Positions 48,501-60,057 of a stretch of 64,000 nt of DNA are shown here, piece after piece. The notes under the pieces were generated by a model. It ran no database searches. It had not been told where the DNA came from and saw nothing but the letters and a program-made list of their open reading frames with translations. The stretch lies in contig OY743181.1 of the NCBI GenBank assembly GCA_963555705.1, forward strand, positions 24,308,513 to 24,372,512. The letters are read 5' to 3'. Each line of letters opens with the position of its first letter. Position 1 is the first letter of the stretch. Position numbers and translations under genes: made by a program. Source of the stretch: Ligustrum vulgare. Taxonomy: Eukaryota; Streptophyta; Magnoliopsida; Lamiales; Oleaceae.

Positions 48501-49382
48501 TAAAATTGTGTTTTAATTATAATGGTCAAATCATTTGTTGTCTTTACTATTACAAATCATTTTCCCTAAAATATATATTATAAATATTATTATTAACTAT
48601 TTAACGAATTAAGCCTTCGTTCAGATTTCAGTGGCTATATTTTTGTTTATAAAAAATACATTGTTGTTTTCGAGATACAATGTGTGGTTGAGAAGTAGTT
48701 TTAAAAAAATTATGGTTAAAAAGTGAGTTGAAAAATGTATTGTTTTTAAGTAATTTATATACAAAGTTATTGAAGGAAGACCCTTTGTTCGGATTGCAAA
48801 TCACCAGATTATAAACCATGCTCACTGAACCCCAAGTACAGACAATAACAGCCTGCAATATCTGCTACATTTACTTGACACTGGCTGTCATTTAGGTAAC
48901 GATCCATTGGAAAAAATGCTCCCATTACTTTAATAATTTGTTTTCCTTTGGTTTGACTAGTAATCCTAGAATTTGTAGCCTGCTGAGTGTCATTTGGTCT
49001 CTGATTATTCAACACTTGTGTACTTTCTTCTTTGAGCCGTTTGTGTACTAATAGTTCACTGTTTTGATTACAGGTTCAATAATTTTGGGATTAAAAAAGA
49101 TTAGTTGGAAATTGTACATAGAACTTGTGTACATGTAGAATAGTAATTTGATAAACCTTGTAATTTATAGACTGGATTATAAACCTAGTTATTTTGATTA
49201 CCAAATGGAAAATCCCGATGCCATTGATATTCATTAAAAATTAAAACGAGACCATGGGTAAACACCCGCAACTACATAACAACTGCCCCTCCACTAATAT
49301 CTAAATTTTAGAATCAAGAAGCATCATCAAAGGTCAACTAATTTTGACACAGTTCATTAGTAATATGATCTCGAAATTATTC
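48501..49382. other. probable 3' flank of the Harbinger element
   Basis: AT-rich. Short minus frames (48809-49015) have no clear domain. The terminal repeat of the Harbinger element should lie here if it survives; a candidate ACCCTTTGTTCGGATTG is at about 48780-48796 but could not be paired with confidence. Confidence 0.3.
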
Positions 49383-49588
49383 TCACTCCTGTCTTGCTTC
49401 CGCACTTTGCGGCTGTATATTTTGCTGGCATTCATGAACGTAAACATCAGGTTCTCTAGGCAGGTAGTCGGGTCGCACAGCGGTGAGAAAACCATGATCA
49501 TTGTGATCCACTTTGCGAAGATAATTGTGGATTGCAAATGTCGCCAATACAATTGAAATTTGTGAGAGAAACTCATAATCTGGCATGC
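49383..49588 (-). pseudogene. PIF/Harbinger transposase, C-terminal part
   Basis: Contains MPDYEFLSQISIVLATFAIH followed by NYLRK, the conserved C-terminal segment of plant Harbinger transposases (usual form 'MP.Y....Q..IV.A...LHNFIR'). The frame opens exactly at the left edge of the LTR element at 49589. It is the continuation of the frame that stops at 57252 on the other side. The 5-bp target duplication CATGC joins the two halves in frame. Confidence 0.85.
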
Positions 49589-51205
49589 TAATAAGTGCTT
49601 TATTAGCATATATTTAATCCACTTATTATCTTATTTTGTTATTAGTTTGATCCTATTGAAGTATCGTTTAATGCATTTTCATTTATTGTGTTATACAAGA
49701 TCGCAAAGAACAAAAAGAAAGGAAACATGACCAAAGAAATACAAAAAAATCAAGAAGTGAGGTTCAAGGGCATATTCAAAGAGCTCCAAATCAATAATGG
49801 CATGTGAGAAGAAGATTAGATGAAAAAATTATGGTCAAAGAAGGTTTTGGGTGAAGTTAGAAATCAAAAATCTGCAAGGATTGTGATCATTAATTTTAGT
49901 CATAGATTGAAGCTCAATTTTTTCATAGAAGACTTTCGAATTTGGGAAGATCTATTTCACAAAGAATTGTATATATTTGAGTTTTCTTTCCAAGGAAACT
50001 TGAATAATCACAATCGGACTTCTGGAGAGAAAGTTATGACCAAAACATCGAACACAGGCGCTTCTCGGCAGAAATGCACTTACGGCCGTAAATGGTAAAG
50101 TTACGGCCGTAACAAATTTCGAAAATTTTCAGTAGCTTACTTACGGCCGTAATAAGGAAATTTAAGACCGTAACGTTCTCGCGAAGAAATTTCCTTATCT
50201 GATTCAAGGTCTATCTTTGATATATCTTTGGGGTAAAGTTAGGGCACGATTTTGGGAGTATTAAAGGAGCAAAATCACCACAAAAAGAAGGCTGGACATT
50301 GAGGAAAATTGAGAGAAAAATATAGAGCATTCTTGGGAGATTTTCAAGCTCAAGAATATCAACAACAATGAAATTCATGAACCAACTTGAAGAATCTATC
50401 ACAACCATGCTAGGCTAAATTCCATATCTTGTTCAAAGGGGAAGTTGTGTCAATTTAATTATATTATTTTCTTTTCCTACAAATTAGTAGCGTGAATTTA
50501 TTCTTTTTTTTCAATTGTTGGATTATTATGTTTTGAATGCTCAATTGAGTTTATTTGATTAATAGTTTAATTTGGTCAATTGGATTATTGATCTTTGGAT
50601 TCATGAATATGCTATATTTAGATTCTTGATCCGTAATTGTAATTGAATCTTTACTTTAGTAGCAAATAAATCTCGTGCATGTTTAGTAATAATTCAACTT
50701 GGATTCATTAATTCGAGCTTGTGAAATTAACAATCCAATTCAATCTATTCTTCTAGATTTTCATACTAGTCGTGTATTAAATCCTAAGAGCTTGTTTAGG
50801 ATTGTTCGTGGCTAGAATTGGTTCGAAGAACTTGTTTTGAATCAATATACATAAGGAAGAATTTAGATAATCAGAGTTTGTTGATTATTTATGATTGATA
50901 ATTGAATAGGGATATAAACACGTTAGAAGCAAAAGTATAACATTAATTAAGGGTACAACCGAACCCGAGAACAAGATTTCTTCTTATATTATTTCTCTAG
51001 TCATCTTTAATTGTTTATTTTTATGCATATTTTTTATTCAATCAATTTCAAACAACAAACCCCCCCATTCCATTCTAATTGATCAAACCACTAAAATTAG
51101 TTTCCGTTCCTCGTGGGATCGACCTTACTCTCACTACTACACTATTAATTAATATTTAGCGAGTAAGAAATTATTTATTATTTTGGTGCATTGCGACACG
51201 CATCA
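49589..51205 (+). repeat. 5' LTR
   Basis: 1617 bp. Begins TAATAAGTGC (the 3' LTR has TGATAAGTGC, so the terminal TG has become TA) and ends GACACGCATCA. Around 50080-50175 are four copies of or near-matches to the palindrome TTACGGCCGTAA. The shared block common to other LTRs in the window lies at about 49950-50060. Confidence 0.92.
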
Positions 51206-51211
51206 ATTTTT

Positions 51212-51229
51212 TGGCGCCGTTTTCGGGGA
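51212..51229 (+). promoter_or_regulatory. primer-binding site (tRNA-Asp type)
   Basis: TGGCGCCGTTTTCGGGGA starts 6 bp after the 5' LTR. TGGCGCCGTT is the primer-binding form typical of Athila/Tat Gypsy elements. Confidence 0.8.
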
Positions 51230-51374
51230 ACGGTTAACCAATTTAGTATTTAATCAATTAGATTTTTTTTTTTTTTTTTTGCATTTTTTTAATTTATTTT
51301 ATTTTCACTTTATTTCTATAATTTTTCAAAAAATAAAAAAATAAAAATTCTTGTCTGTCTACTTCTTTGCTTAT

Positions 51375-53678
51375 ATGCGTAAAACTCGTTCAACTAATTT
51401 TGAATTTTTAGATTTTTGACCCAGAAATCGAGGGAACTTTTCAACAGCAAAGAAGAGCTGCACAACCAATGGCAGTAGCTAACAATAATCTGACTCTCAA
51501 GCAACTAGCTACCCCGGATGTTGCTCAACAACCGCTATGCATCACTTTTCCGGCAGTGGAAGAAGGCAAAACTTTTGAGCTAAAATCCGGACTGATCCAT
51601 CTTCTGCCAACTTTTAGAGGACATTCCGGTGAGGACCCATACAGACATCTGAAGGAGTTCCATGTCATTTGTGATAGCATGAGACCCACGGGTATTACTG
51701 ATAAACAAATCAAGATGAGAGCTTTTCCATTCTAGCCGAAGGATGCTTCTACTGATTGGTTGTATTGTCTACCATCCGAATCAGTAACCACCTGGAACGA
51801 CATGAAGAGTCTATTCCTAGAAAAGTACTTTCCTGCATCGAGAGCTGGAACGATCAGAAAGGAAATATGTGGGGTGCGCCAAAACAATGGTGAATCATTA
51901 TATGAGTATTGGGAGCGCTTCAAAAAGCTCATCTCGAAATGCCCCCATCATCAGATCAGTGAGCAACTCTTGGTGCAATATTTTTATGAAGGTCTGGCAC
52001 CGATGGATAGAAGCATGATAGATGCCGTAAGCGGAGGTGCACTGATGGACAAGACACCGGAACAAGCACGGGCTTTAATCTCCAATATGGTTGAGAACAC
52101 TCAGCAGTTCAACTCCAACAGGGATATGCAAGTTCGGCGCGTGAATGAGGTAAGTAGTTCCAATATTGAAAGTCAATTGTTTGAACTAACAAATCTCGTT
52201 AAACAACTTGCTGTAGGGAAGGCACAACAGGTCAAAGCTTGTGGGATATGTGCAAAATTCGGACATCCAACATATACTTGTCCGGTGTTGCAAGAGGGAA
52301 ATGGTGAACAGGTAAGTGCTGCAGAGAGTTTTCCGTTCCAAAGACAACAGTACAATCCGTACTCTAATACCTACAATCCAGGATGGAGCGATCACCCCAA
52401 CCTAAGCTACGAAATTAACAATCCCCCAGGTTTCATTTCAAACAAACCTCAAGGGCAATTTCAACAATAAGGAACCTTCCAACAACAGGGGCAGTATCAG
52501 CAAAAACCTCAAGGCTCAGGTATGTCTCTTGAAGACATGGTAAAAACACTAGCAACTAACACATTACAATTTCAACATGATGCAAAGTCTAGCATTCAAA
52601 ATTTGGAGAACCAGATGAGCCAAATGGCCACAGCCATCAACAGGTTGGAAGCACAATCCGGAGGTAAACTACCATCTCAGCCTGATGTAAATCCAAAGAA
52701 TGTGAGTGCAATTACTCTCCGAGGTGGAAAAGAGCTTAAAGAACGGCTACTGAAACCTACCGCAATCGAAGAGAAGGAAGTTGAGGGAAGGGAAGTCGGG
52801 AAGAACGAAAGCACCTCAAAAAGCTCGCAGGTAAAAACAAATTCCACTTTAAATGTTAAATTGACTCCACCTCCTTTTCCTAGCAGGCTAGCAAAGGTGA
52901 ACAAGAAAAGCAACGGGAAAGAAATCCTGGAAATGTTCAGGAAAGTGGAAGTCAACATTCCACTATTGGATGCAATCAAGCAAGTACCCCGATATGCAAA
53001 GTTTTTGAAGGAGTTGTGCACCAACAAACGGAAATTGAAGGGGAATGAGAAGGTGATGATGGGAGAAAATGTCTCTACATTATTTCAAATGAAATTACCT
53101 CCAAAATGCAAGGATCCTGATATGTTTACAATCCCTTGTATAATAGGTGAAGCTAAATTTGAGAAGGCCTCGATAAATTTGGGAGCGTCAATTAATGTAA
53201 TGCCTATGTCCACATATGCTTCTTTAAAACTGGTCAATTTAACTGAAACGAATGTCATAATTCAATTGGCTGATCGCTCTAACGCCTATCCGGATGGGGT
53301 AGTTGAGGATGTGCTAGTGCAAGTAGGAGGGTTAGTGTTCCCGACTGACTTTTATGTGTTAGACATGAATAATGATCACTCTCCCAACTCCACTCCTATT
53401 TTGTTAGGTAGACCATTTCTAAAGACATCTAAGACCAAGATAGATGTCAGTAGTGGCACACTCGCATGGAATTTGATGGTGAAATGATTCAGTTTAATAT
53501 TTATGATTCTGTGAACTACCTTGATGATGATAATCCTGTTCATTTTGTTAATGTTATTGATTCTCGGTACAGGAAACTTTCAAACTTGGTGGAAATGGTG
53601 AAAAGCCAGGTAAAATCTCGTGTATTACATTGCCAATTTCTGATGACATGCTTTTGCCCCCTGTCTTGCAGGCTCTAA
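51375..53678 (+). pseudogene. gag-protease pseudogene of the LTR element
   Basis: Original start probably ATG at 51375. A small insertion near 51411 shifts the frame, which is then open from about 51420 but broken by TAG at about 51733 and TAA at about 52468. Gag signatures: FRGHSGEDPYRHLKEF, SVTTWNDMKSLFLEKYFP, LYEYWERFKKLISKCPHH, and a zinc knuckle CGICAKFGHPTYTC (CX2CX4HX4C, about 52240-52281). The linker ends in AITLRGGKEL. The aspartic protease region (about 53090-53440) reads INLGASINVMP where DLGAS is expected, so the catalytic Asp is Asn; LLGRPFL follows. A last frameshift near 53460 moves the sequence into the frame MEFDGEMIQFNIYDSVNY to 53678. No polymerase follows. Confidence 0.88.
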
Positions 53679-55628
53679 TGAAAAATATGAAAAAAGAAGT
53701 TGAGCTTTGGAAATCCACCTAATCCCTGTTGAAGGAGGAAACAACAAGTCTAGCCAAAGACAGTAAACAAAGGCGCTGCTCGGGAGGCAACCCGAGACGG
53801 GAGTTTCTTTACTCCCTCAAATTGTTATTTTTTTATTTTCATTTTTGTCATTTTTCTTATTAGTTAATTTCATTCCAAAAAATAAAAAAAAATAAAAATG
53901 TTCCCTCATTTGATTTCATTCACATCTCATCTTTTGTTTTGTATTGTCACGCTCCACATTGAGGACAATGTGGAATTCAAGTGTGGGGATAATGATTATC
54001 TATTATTAATTGTACTTAGACCCACATTTTGGTATAATAGGAAGTGGCCTCACTTATTATAATTTTTGAACCACCAACTTCCTAAATTGCATAATCGGAC
54101 AAACAATGAGCACATAGAGATGATTTTTCCAATAATTTCTGAATTAGTTTGAAAATGGGGACAAATTGAAATATTTCTGCAACCTAATTGAGTCAAACCA
54201 AAATAGATATGATAAAATACCGCCCCAAGTAACTTCATTCTATCCTTATCCCCTAGATTTTGAGTTCGGAATGAAGACTAAGCAATGACCTATACTCATA
54301 ATTGGATGGGAGGAACACATATAAACCATAATTTGTGAGCTTTTGAGCTTATAAGTTGCTTTTACTCTTTATATTAAGCTCTTATTTCTTTGATGTGTGT
54401 CCTGCATGGTTGATTTGTTCTTGGATTTGCTTTTCTGTACATGCCGTTGTAGCTTCTTGACTCAAGTGCAAAATATAGTAAAGGCATTAGGTTAAACCAA
54501 ATTTGACCTGCTAAAAGGGCCTACCATGATACATGTACCAATAGAAGCCCTTTTGAGCCTTAGCATTTCCTTGAAATTTTGATGCCACGCTACAAACCAC
54601 GAATACCCTTTCTTTTGCATTGTCTCTGTTTTGAACCCATAGAGAAGAGATTCACAAGCTTTTGTTGATTAAAGATTGTGTTGTGGTCTAATTCTAAGAA
54701 GTTGCAATGAATATCTTGTGTTGAGCGAAGGTTGTGTAATGGACCGAATTCAGGGAAATGTAATTCTATCTTGTGCCCATTGATGACTGCGTAATGATTT
54801 GAATAAAACAGAAAAAGTTGCAGTCTATACTCGAAAAAAAAAAAAAAAGAGAAAAAGCAATGAAAAGGAAGTTTAGTCAAGAAAATTAGTAGTTGAGGAA
54901 GTCAAACACTCAACTTGTGAAAGAAAAAAAATCAAGTATTCACTAAGTTGGGTAGCGGGAAACAATGAAGTTCATATTGAGAGTGAAGGAAGTAATGTCA
55001 TTTTGAATTGACTTAGCTTGCAAAATTCATTGTCGACTCAGCCTAAATATATCATTTTATCCTACCTGACCTGAAGCCCCGTTACAACCAAATAAAGACA
55101 TTTACTTTGCACTTGTGTTATTGTTGGCTCCGGCTATGACATTTGAGCAGTCCGTGGTAATAGATTCTCCATGCAGTGAGTTGAGTGAAAATTCTCACCC
55201 TTATACACTTTGTGCGAAGAGAGAAATATCTAGTGAGGGTGTTAACTCCCATTACATATGCTGATGAGTGGTTTGAATTGCTTGGTCTATATTCTGTACT
55301 TTCAAGTTAGCCAAAAAACTAACACCCATGTAGTAAATCATTGATAGAGGTTAAGAGAGAACTCACGAGAGGTGGGAGGATACAAGCCACATTGGGAAAT
55401 GAATTGGGCCGGGGGTATTGATTTTCATTTCTGTTCAGAGGATATTGGATGATGCATCTCTTGCACACACTAACACACTCCGGTTATGTAATTGAATTTT
55501 CATGCTAAAAGAGAAGTGGGCTGTAACCTTGACTTTCCGATTGTAGGTCTATCTTTTTGTTTGAGTTATGTTTCTTTTCTTTCACATCATTATTCGAGGA
55601 CGAACAATGGTTTAAGTGTGGGGGGATT
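53679..55628 (+). other. non-coding internal region with two PPT-like sites
   Basis: After the coding remnant is GGGAGGCAACCCGAGA, then about 1.85 kb without coding signals. AAGTGTGGGGAT near 53979 and AAGTGTGGGGGGATT just before the 3' LTR (55614-55628) are both purine-tract-like; the second directly abuts LTR position 55629 and is the functional one by position. Confidence 0.6.
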
Positions 55629-57251
55629 TGATAAGTGCTTTATTAGCATATATTTACTTATTATCTTATTTTGTTATTAGTTTGATCCTATTGAAGTATC
55701 GTTTAATCCATTTTCATTTATTGTGTTATACAAGATCGCAAAGAACAAAAAGAAAGGAAACATGACCAAAGAAATACAAAAAAATCAAGAAGTGAGGTTC
55801 AAGGGCATATTCAAAGAGCTCCAAATCAATAATGGCATGTGGGAAGAAGATTAGATGCAAAAATTATGGTCAAAGAAGGTTTGGGGTGAAGTTAGAAATC
55901 AAAAATCCGCAAGGATTGTGATCATGAATTTTAGTCATAGATTGAAGCTCAATTTTGTCATAGAATACTTTCGAATTTGGAAAGATATATTTGAAAAATA
56001 ATTGTAGATATTTGAGTTTTCTTTCCAAGGAAACTTGAATCACCATAATCGAACTTCGGGACAGAAAGTTATGACCAAAACATCGAACACAGACGCTTCT
56101 CGACAGAAATGCACTTACGGCCGTAAATGGTAAAGTTACGGCCGTAACTTCCAAATTTCGAAAATTTTCAGTAGCTTACTTATGGCCGTAATAAGGAAAG
56201 TTACGGCCGTAACGTTCTCGCGAAGAAATTTCCTTATCTGATTCAAGGTCTATCTTTGGTATATCTTTGGGGTAAAGTTAGGGCACGATTTTGGGAGTAT
56301 TAAAGGAGCAAAATCACCACAAAAAGGAGGATGGACATTGAAGAAAATTGAGAGAGAAATATAGAGCATTCTTGGGAGATTTTCAAGCGCAAGAATATCA
56401 ACAAGAATGAAATTCATGAACCAACTTGAATAAATCTACCACAACCATGCTAGGCTAAATTTCATATCTTGTTCAAAGGGGAAGTTGTGTCAATTTAATT
56501 ATGTTATTTTCTTTTCCTACAAATTAGTAGCGTGAATTTATTCTTTTATTTTAATTGTTGGATTATTATGTTTTGAATGTTCAATTGAGTTTATTTGATT
56601 AATAATTTAATTTGGTCAATTGAATTATTGATCTTTGAATTCAGAAATATGCTATATTTAGATTCTTGATCCGTAATTGTCATTGAATCTTTACTTTAGT
56701 AGTAAATAAATCTCGTGCAGGTTTAGTAATAATTCAACTTGGATTGATTAATTCGAGCTTGTAAAATTAACGATCCAATTCAATCTATTCTTCTAGATTT
56801 TCATACTAGTCGTGTATTAAATCCTAAGAGCTTGTTTAGGATTGTCCGTGGCTAGAATTGGTTCGAAGAACTTGTTTTGAATCAATATACATAAGGAAGA
56901 ATTTAGATAATCAGAGTTTGTTGATTATTTATGATTGATTATTGAATAGGGATATAAACACGTTACAAGGAAAAGTATAACATTAATTAAGGATACAACC
57001 GAACCCGAGAACAAGATTTCTTCTTAAATTATTTCTCTAGTCATCTTTAATTGTTTATTTTTATGCATATTTTTTATTCAACCAGTTTCAAACAACAAAC
57101 CCCCCCCCCACATTCCTTTCTAATTGATCAAACCACTAAAATTAGTTTCCGTTCCTCGTGGGATTGACCCTTACTCTCACTACTACACTATTAATTAATA
57201 TTTAGCGAGTAATGAATTATTTATTGTTTTGGTGTATTGCGACACGCATCA
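55629..57251 (+). repeat. 3' LTR
   Basis: 1623 bp, TGATAAGTGC to GACACGCATCA, aligned throughout with 49589-51205. The palindrome cluster at about 56114-56216 includes TTACGGCCGTAA copies and a variant TTATGGCCGTAA. Confidence 0.93.
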
Positions 57252-58194
57252 CATGCATTGAAGAATAATGAATTTCTTTTTCAAGACTCCAAAGCTTCTT
57301 TCAACAACATTCCTGCATGATAAATGCGCATAGTTAAATAGCTCTTCTCTAATTCTTGGTTGTCGTGCTTGTGCGGATGCTACTCGATGAAATTCTTGTA
57401 TATGATATCTGTTCTGATCCCTATACAGACCAAGGAATCCACATCTGTTTGCAAAACCCAAATCTAAAACATAATATTGGTCCTCCATCGGGAAAGGAAA
57501 TTTGTTCTTGGATGTCTCCATTGCACCATGCAACATCCTGGTGTCATGTCTTGACCCTTCCCAACTAGCACCCACAAACGTGAAACACATGTCGAAATCT
57601 ACAACTGTCAACACGTTCTATGTTAGTTCTCCATTCCCATTTGATAACGTTCAGAACCAACGGAAGGTTGTACAGCAGGTATGTGGGTCCTGTCCATTGC
57701 TTATATGCAATCCCACAATTTGAAACTGTACATCATTATCTTGCCTAGTCACATAAATTTCCTTCATTTTTTAATATAGCTTGTTTTACTTACCCGAAAT
57801 GCCTTGTATATGGGGCCCACTGGGGTGTGAGCTCCTTCGCCCATTAGGTAGTTTGAATGTGGACGAATCATTTCATCAGAAAAATATCTGAGCATCTCCA
57901 AAACCTGGTGGAAGTGATAAGGAATTGTGGCATTTGAAAACTCGAAGAAAATGTGGGCCAAACGCATTCTAACTGAGTGACCCAAGATGAATAGGGAGAA
58001 TGCAAGGCGAACTCGGCTGTGATGTACCTAGAATTTCCAAAACCATAGTTTTCTCGTAAGTGATGTACTAGCATCCTGAAAGCTGGAGGTTGCATTCGAC
58101 ATAATTGCAGGCAGTCGTCTCCACAGTGTTGGTTTAAAACTCGATTGACCAAGTGCTGCCCAATATTATAATCCAAGTACGTGTTTCCTTGCAA
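57252..58194 (-). pseudogene. PIF/Harbinger transposase, N-terminal and DDE core
   Basis: Minus-strand fragments of Harbinger DDE transposase. 58194-57868 has the N-terminal LCRMQPPAFRMLVHHLRENY. A frameshift leads into the frame with ILGHSVRMRLAHIFFEFS (57985-57764), as in relatives with 'FLHILGHN...F.RSG'. Near 57700 MDRTHIPAV matches the first catalytic Asp segment (normally 'AIDGTHIPA'). 57614-57252 has FDMCFTFVGASWEGSRHDTR, YYVLDLGFANRCGFL (second Asp) and LSCRNVVERSFGVLKKKF (Glu). The three catalytic residues remain but stops and frameshifts inactivate the gene. Its end at 57252 is the insertion point of the LTR element, and the missing C-terminus is at 49588-49383. Confidence 0.88.
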
Positions 58195-58541
58195 CTACAA
58201 ACTGCATCAACGAAAATTACATTCTGCAAAATTCAAGCCAAGACACGTCTTCATCTCTTAGTTTTTGAATTCCAGCATAAAGCAAACTTGAATCAGAAGG
58301 AGGCATCTAGAATTTAGGGGGGAAAAAAGTTGCCAGTAATTTTTTTTTTTTTTTTCACAGCTTGCTTGCTTTGTTCAACGTCTTATTTTCCATCTCCAGT
58401 TGCAATTATATATATAATACAAAAGATACAAATAGCATTAAATATGAAGCACTATTTCAAAAAGTATTACACCTACAAAAATATGAAATGTGATATTAAT
58501 ATCTAAAAAAATTCAATAGGCTATGATGTTGCATGTATGAC
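58195..58541. other. Harbinger internal non-coding DNA
   Basis: Between the transposase and ORF1 remnants. The segment at about 58408-58541 is repeated at about 59240-59370. Confidence 0.4.
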
Positions 58542-59218
58542 CAAGGGCGGACACAGGGGGGTCCTAGGGGGTCACGTGGCCCCCCCCCCCCATTTTGATT
58601 TTTTTTTTTTTTTTGAAAAATCCAAAAAAAGATGCTTTGAATGGTTGAATAATTGATTTTTTTTTTTTTTTTTATTGAATAGAGGTAATGTTTGGACTTT
58701 GAATAATTGAAATTTATGCGTATTGAATATATTGTTTTAGATGAAATATATGTAAAAGATTGTAACATGTACTTAGTAAATATAGCCTCTTTTTTATACC
58801 AATTAAAATCTAGATTTTAATCTTGGTCAAAGTCAATAATCAATCTCAACCATAGATTTTGTGGGACCCACAACTTTTCAACCACACATCTCATCAAAAT
58901 GTATCAAAATCTACTAAAAATATAATTTTAATGTACACTAAACAAGAACATAATTGATTGGAATTTGAATATGTTAATTGATTGTTTACTGCAATATAAT
59001 CTGTCAATTTCTTTTGAATTATAACGTAGAACTTATTGAAAATAATTTAGTATATTTGTGAGATTGCATATTATTTAGTACATTGTTTTTTGTAAATTTG
59101 AATTTTATCGTTATTTTTGATCTTTTCCTTAAAAAAAATATCAAGGGCGCTGCCCCCGAACCCCCGTGGGGCTACCGCAAACTGTGCCCCTACTACAAAA
59201 TGTCTGCGTCCGCTACTG
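58542..59218. mobile_element. hAT-type MITE with 8-bp target duplication
   Basis: 677 bp, starting CAAGGGCGGACACAGG and ending with the complement of CAGTAGCGGACGCAGA, a common plant hAT MITE terminus. Flanked by TGTATGAC (58534-58541) and TGCATGAC (59219-59226), one mismatch. A C run lies at 58581-58590. No coding capacity. The element at 28275-28896 has the same type of ends. Confidence 0.75.
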
Positions 59219-59226
59219 TGCATGAC

Positions 59227-59540
59227 CCAACTATCCCACTATATATATAAGAGGAAAGATACAAATAGCATTTAACATGAAGCACTATTTCAACCAATAT
59301 CACACCTACAAACGTACGAAAATCTGGTATTATTATCTAAAAAAATTCAAGGGGCTATGAGGTTGCATGCATGATCCAATTGTCCCCAGATTTTAAGCAA
59401 CAACTCCCTATCAAACATTAACCACATGTAATAAAAAATTGGTCCCACTTATATTTATGTCGTTGTGAATGTTTGCAAACATACAAATACTATTCGGTGC
59501 ATTCACACTAATAATCAACGGAAAAAATATACCAAAAACA

Positions 59541-59578
<38 letters not shown>

Positions 59579-60057
59579 AGAAGGACAGGACCATAAAATT
59601 ATTGAACTTACCACTCTTATCCAAATGTCATAGCAGATGACTATCAAAATTTTTTCACAAAGAGAAAATCGAACACTCATCATAATGCAAGCGATTTTTT
59701 TTTGCAGAGGAACATGAGCTCACAGTAATTAAGGAAAACCCGAGCTCAAACATGATTCATAGACTCCTACTTGCATACCATGTACTCATGTAACAATATG
59801 AGTACACACGATATTACGTAACATAACACAAATCAATAAATAGCCGAGGAGAAACAACCCCATTGTCCAAAATTGCATACTACAAACTCGCGAAAATAAA
59901 TAATTTTAAATCCATAGATATTACACAAACAACATGACTCGGCCATTCCTTTTTGCACACATGAAAAGATTAAAACACAACCGTGCACTTCATATACATG
60001 AGCCATCGCACCTTCATCTCAATGGTTGTCATGCGGAGAAAAGCCTTCACGTACTTC
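59227..60057. other. Harbinger internal non-coding DNA with long A run
   Basis: Includes a roughly 125-bp copy of the sequence at 58408-58541 and an uninterrupted run of more than 30 A at about 59541-59576. No gene is seen. Confidence 0.5.

Larger units (their letters stand above)
49589..57251 (+). mobile_element. complete gag-protease-only LTR retrotransposon
   Basis: Structure: 5' LTR 49589-51205, primer-binding site 51212-51229, gag-protease pseudogene 51375-53678, GGGAGGCAACCCGAGA motif (53777), a long non-coding stretch, polypurine tract near 55611-55628, 3' LTR 55629-57251. Perfect 5-bp duplications CATGC flank it (49584-49588 and 57252-57256). Total 7663 bp. There is no reverse transcriptase, RNase H or integrase between the protease and the 3' LTR. 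It therefore resembles TR-GAG-type or other non-autonomous derivatives of the Athila/Tat lineage and would have depended on enzymes from a relative. The LTRs differ by a few percent by eye, so the insertion is not recent. Confidence 0.92.

Noticed and set aside
48780..48800. Possible Harbinger terminal repeat pairing with CCAAACAGGGTCT near 60607
   Set aside because: The right candidate lies between the ORF1 pieces, and no 3-bp duplication matches.
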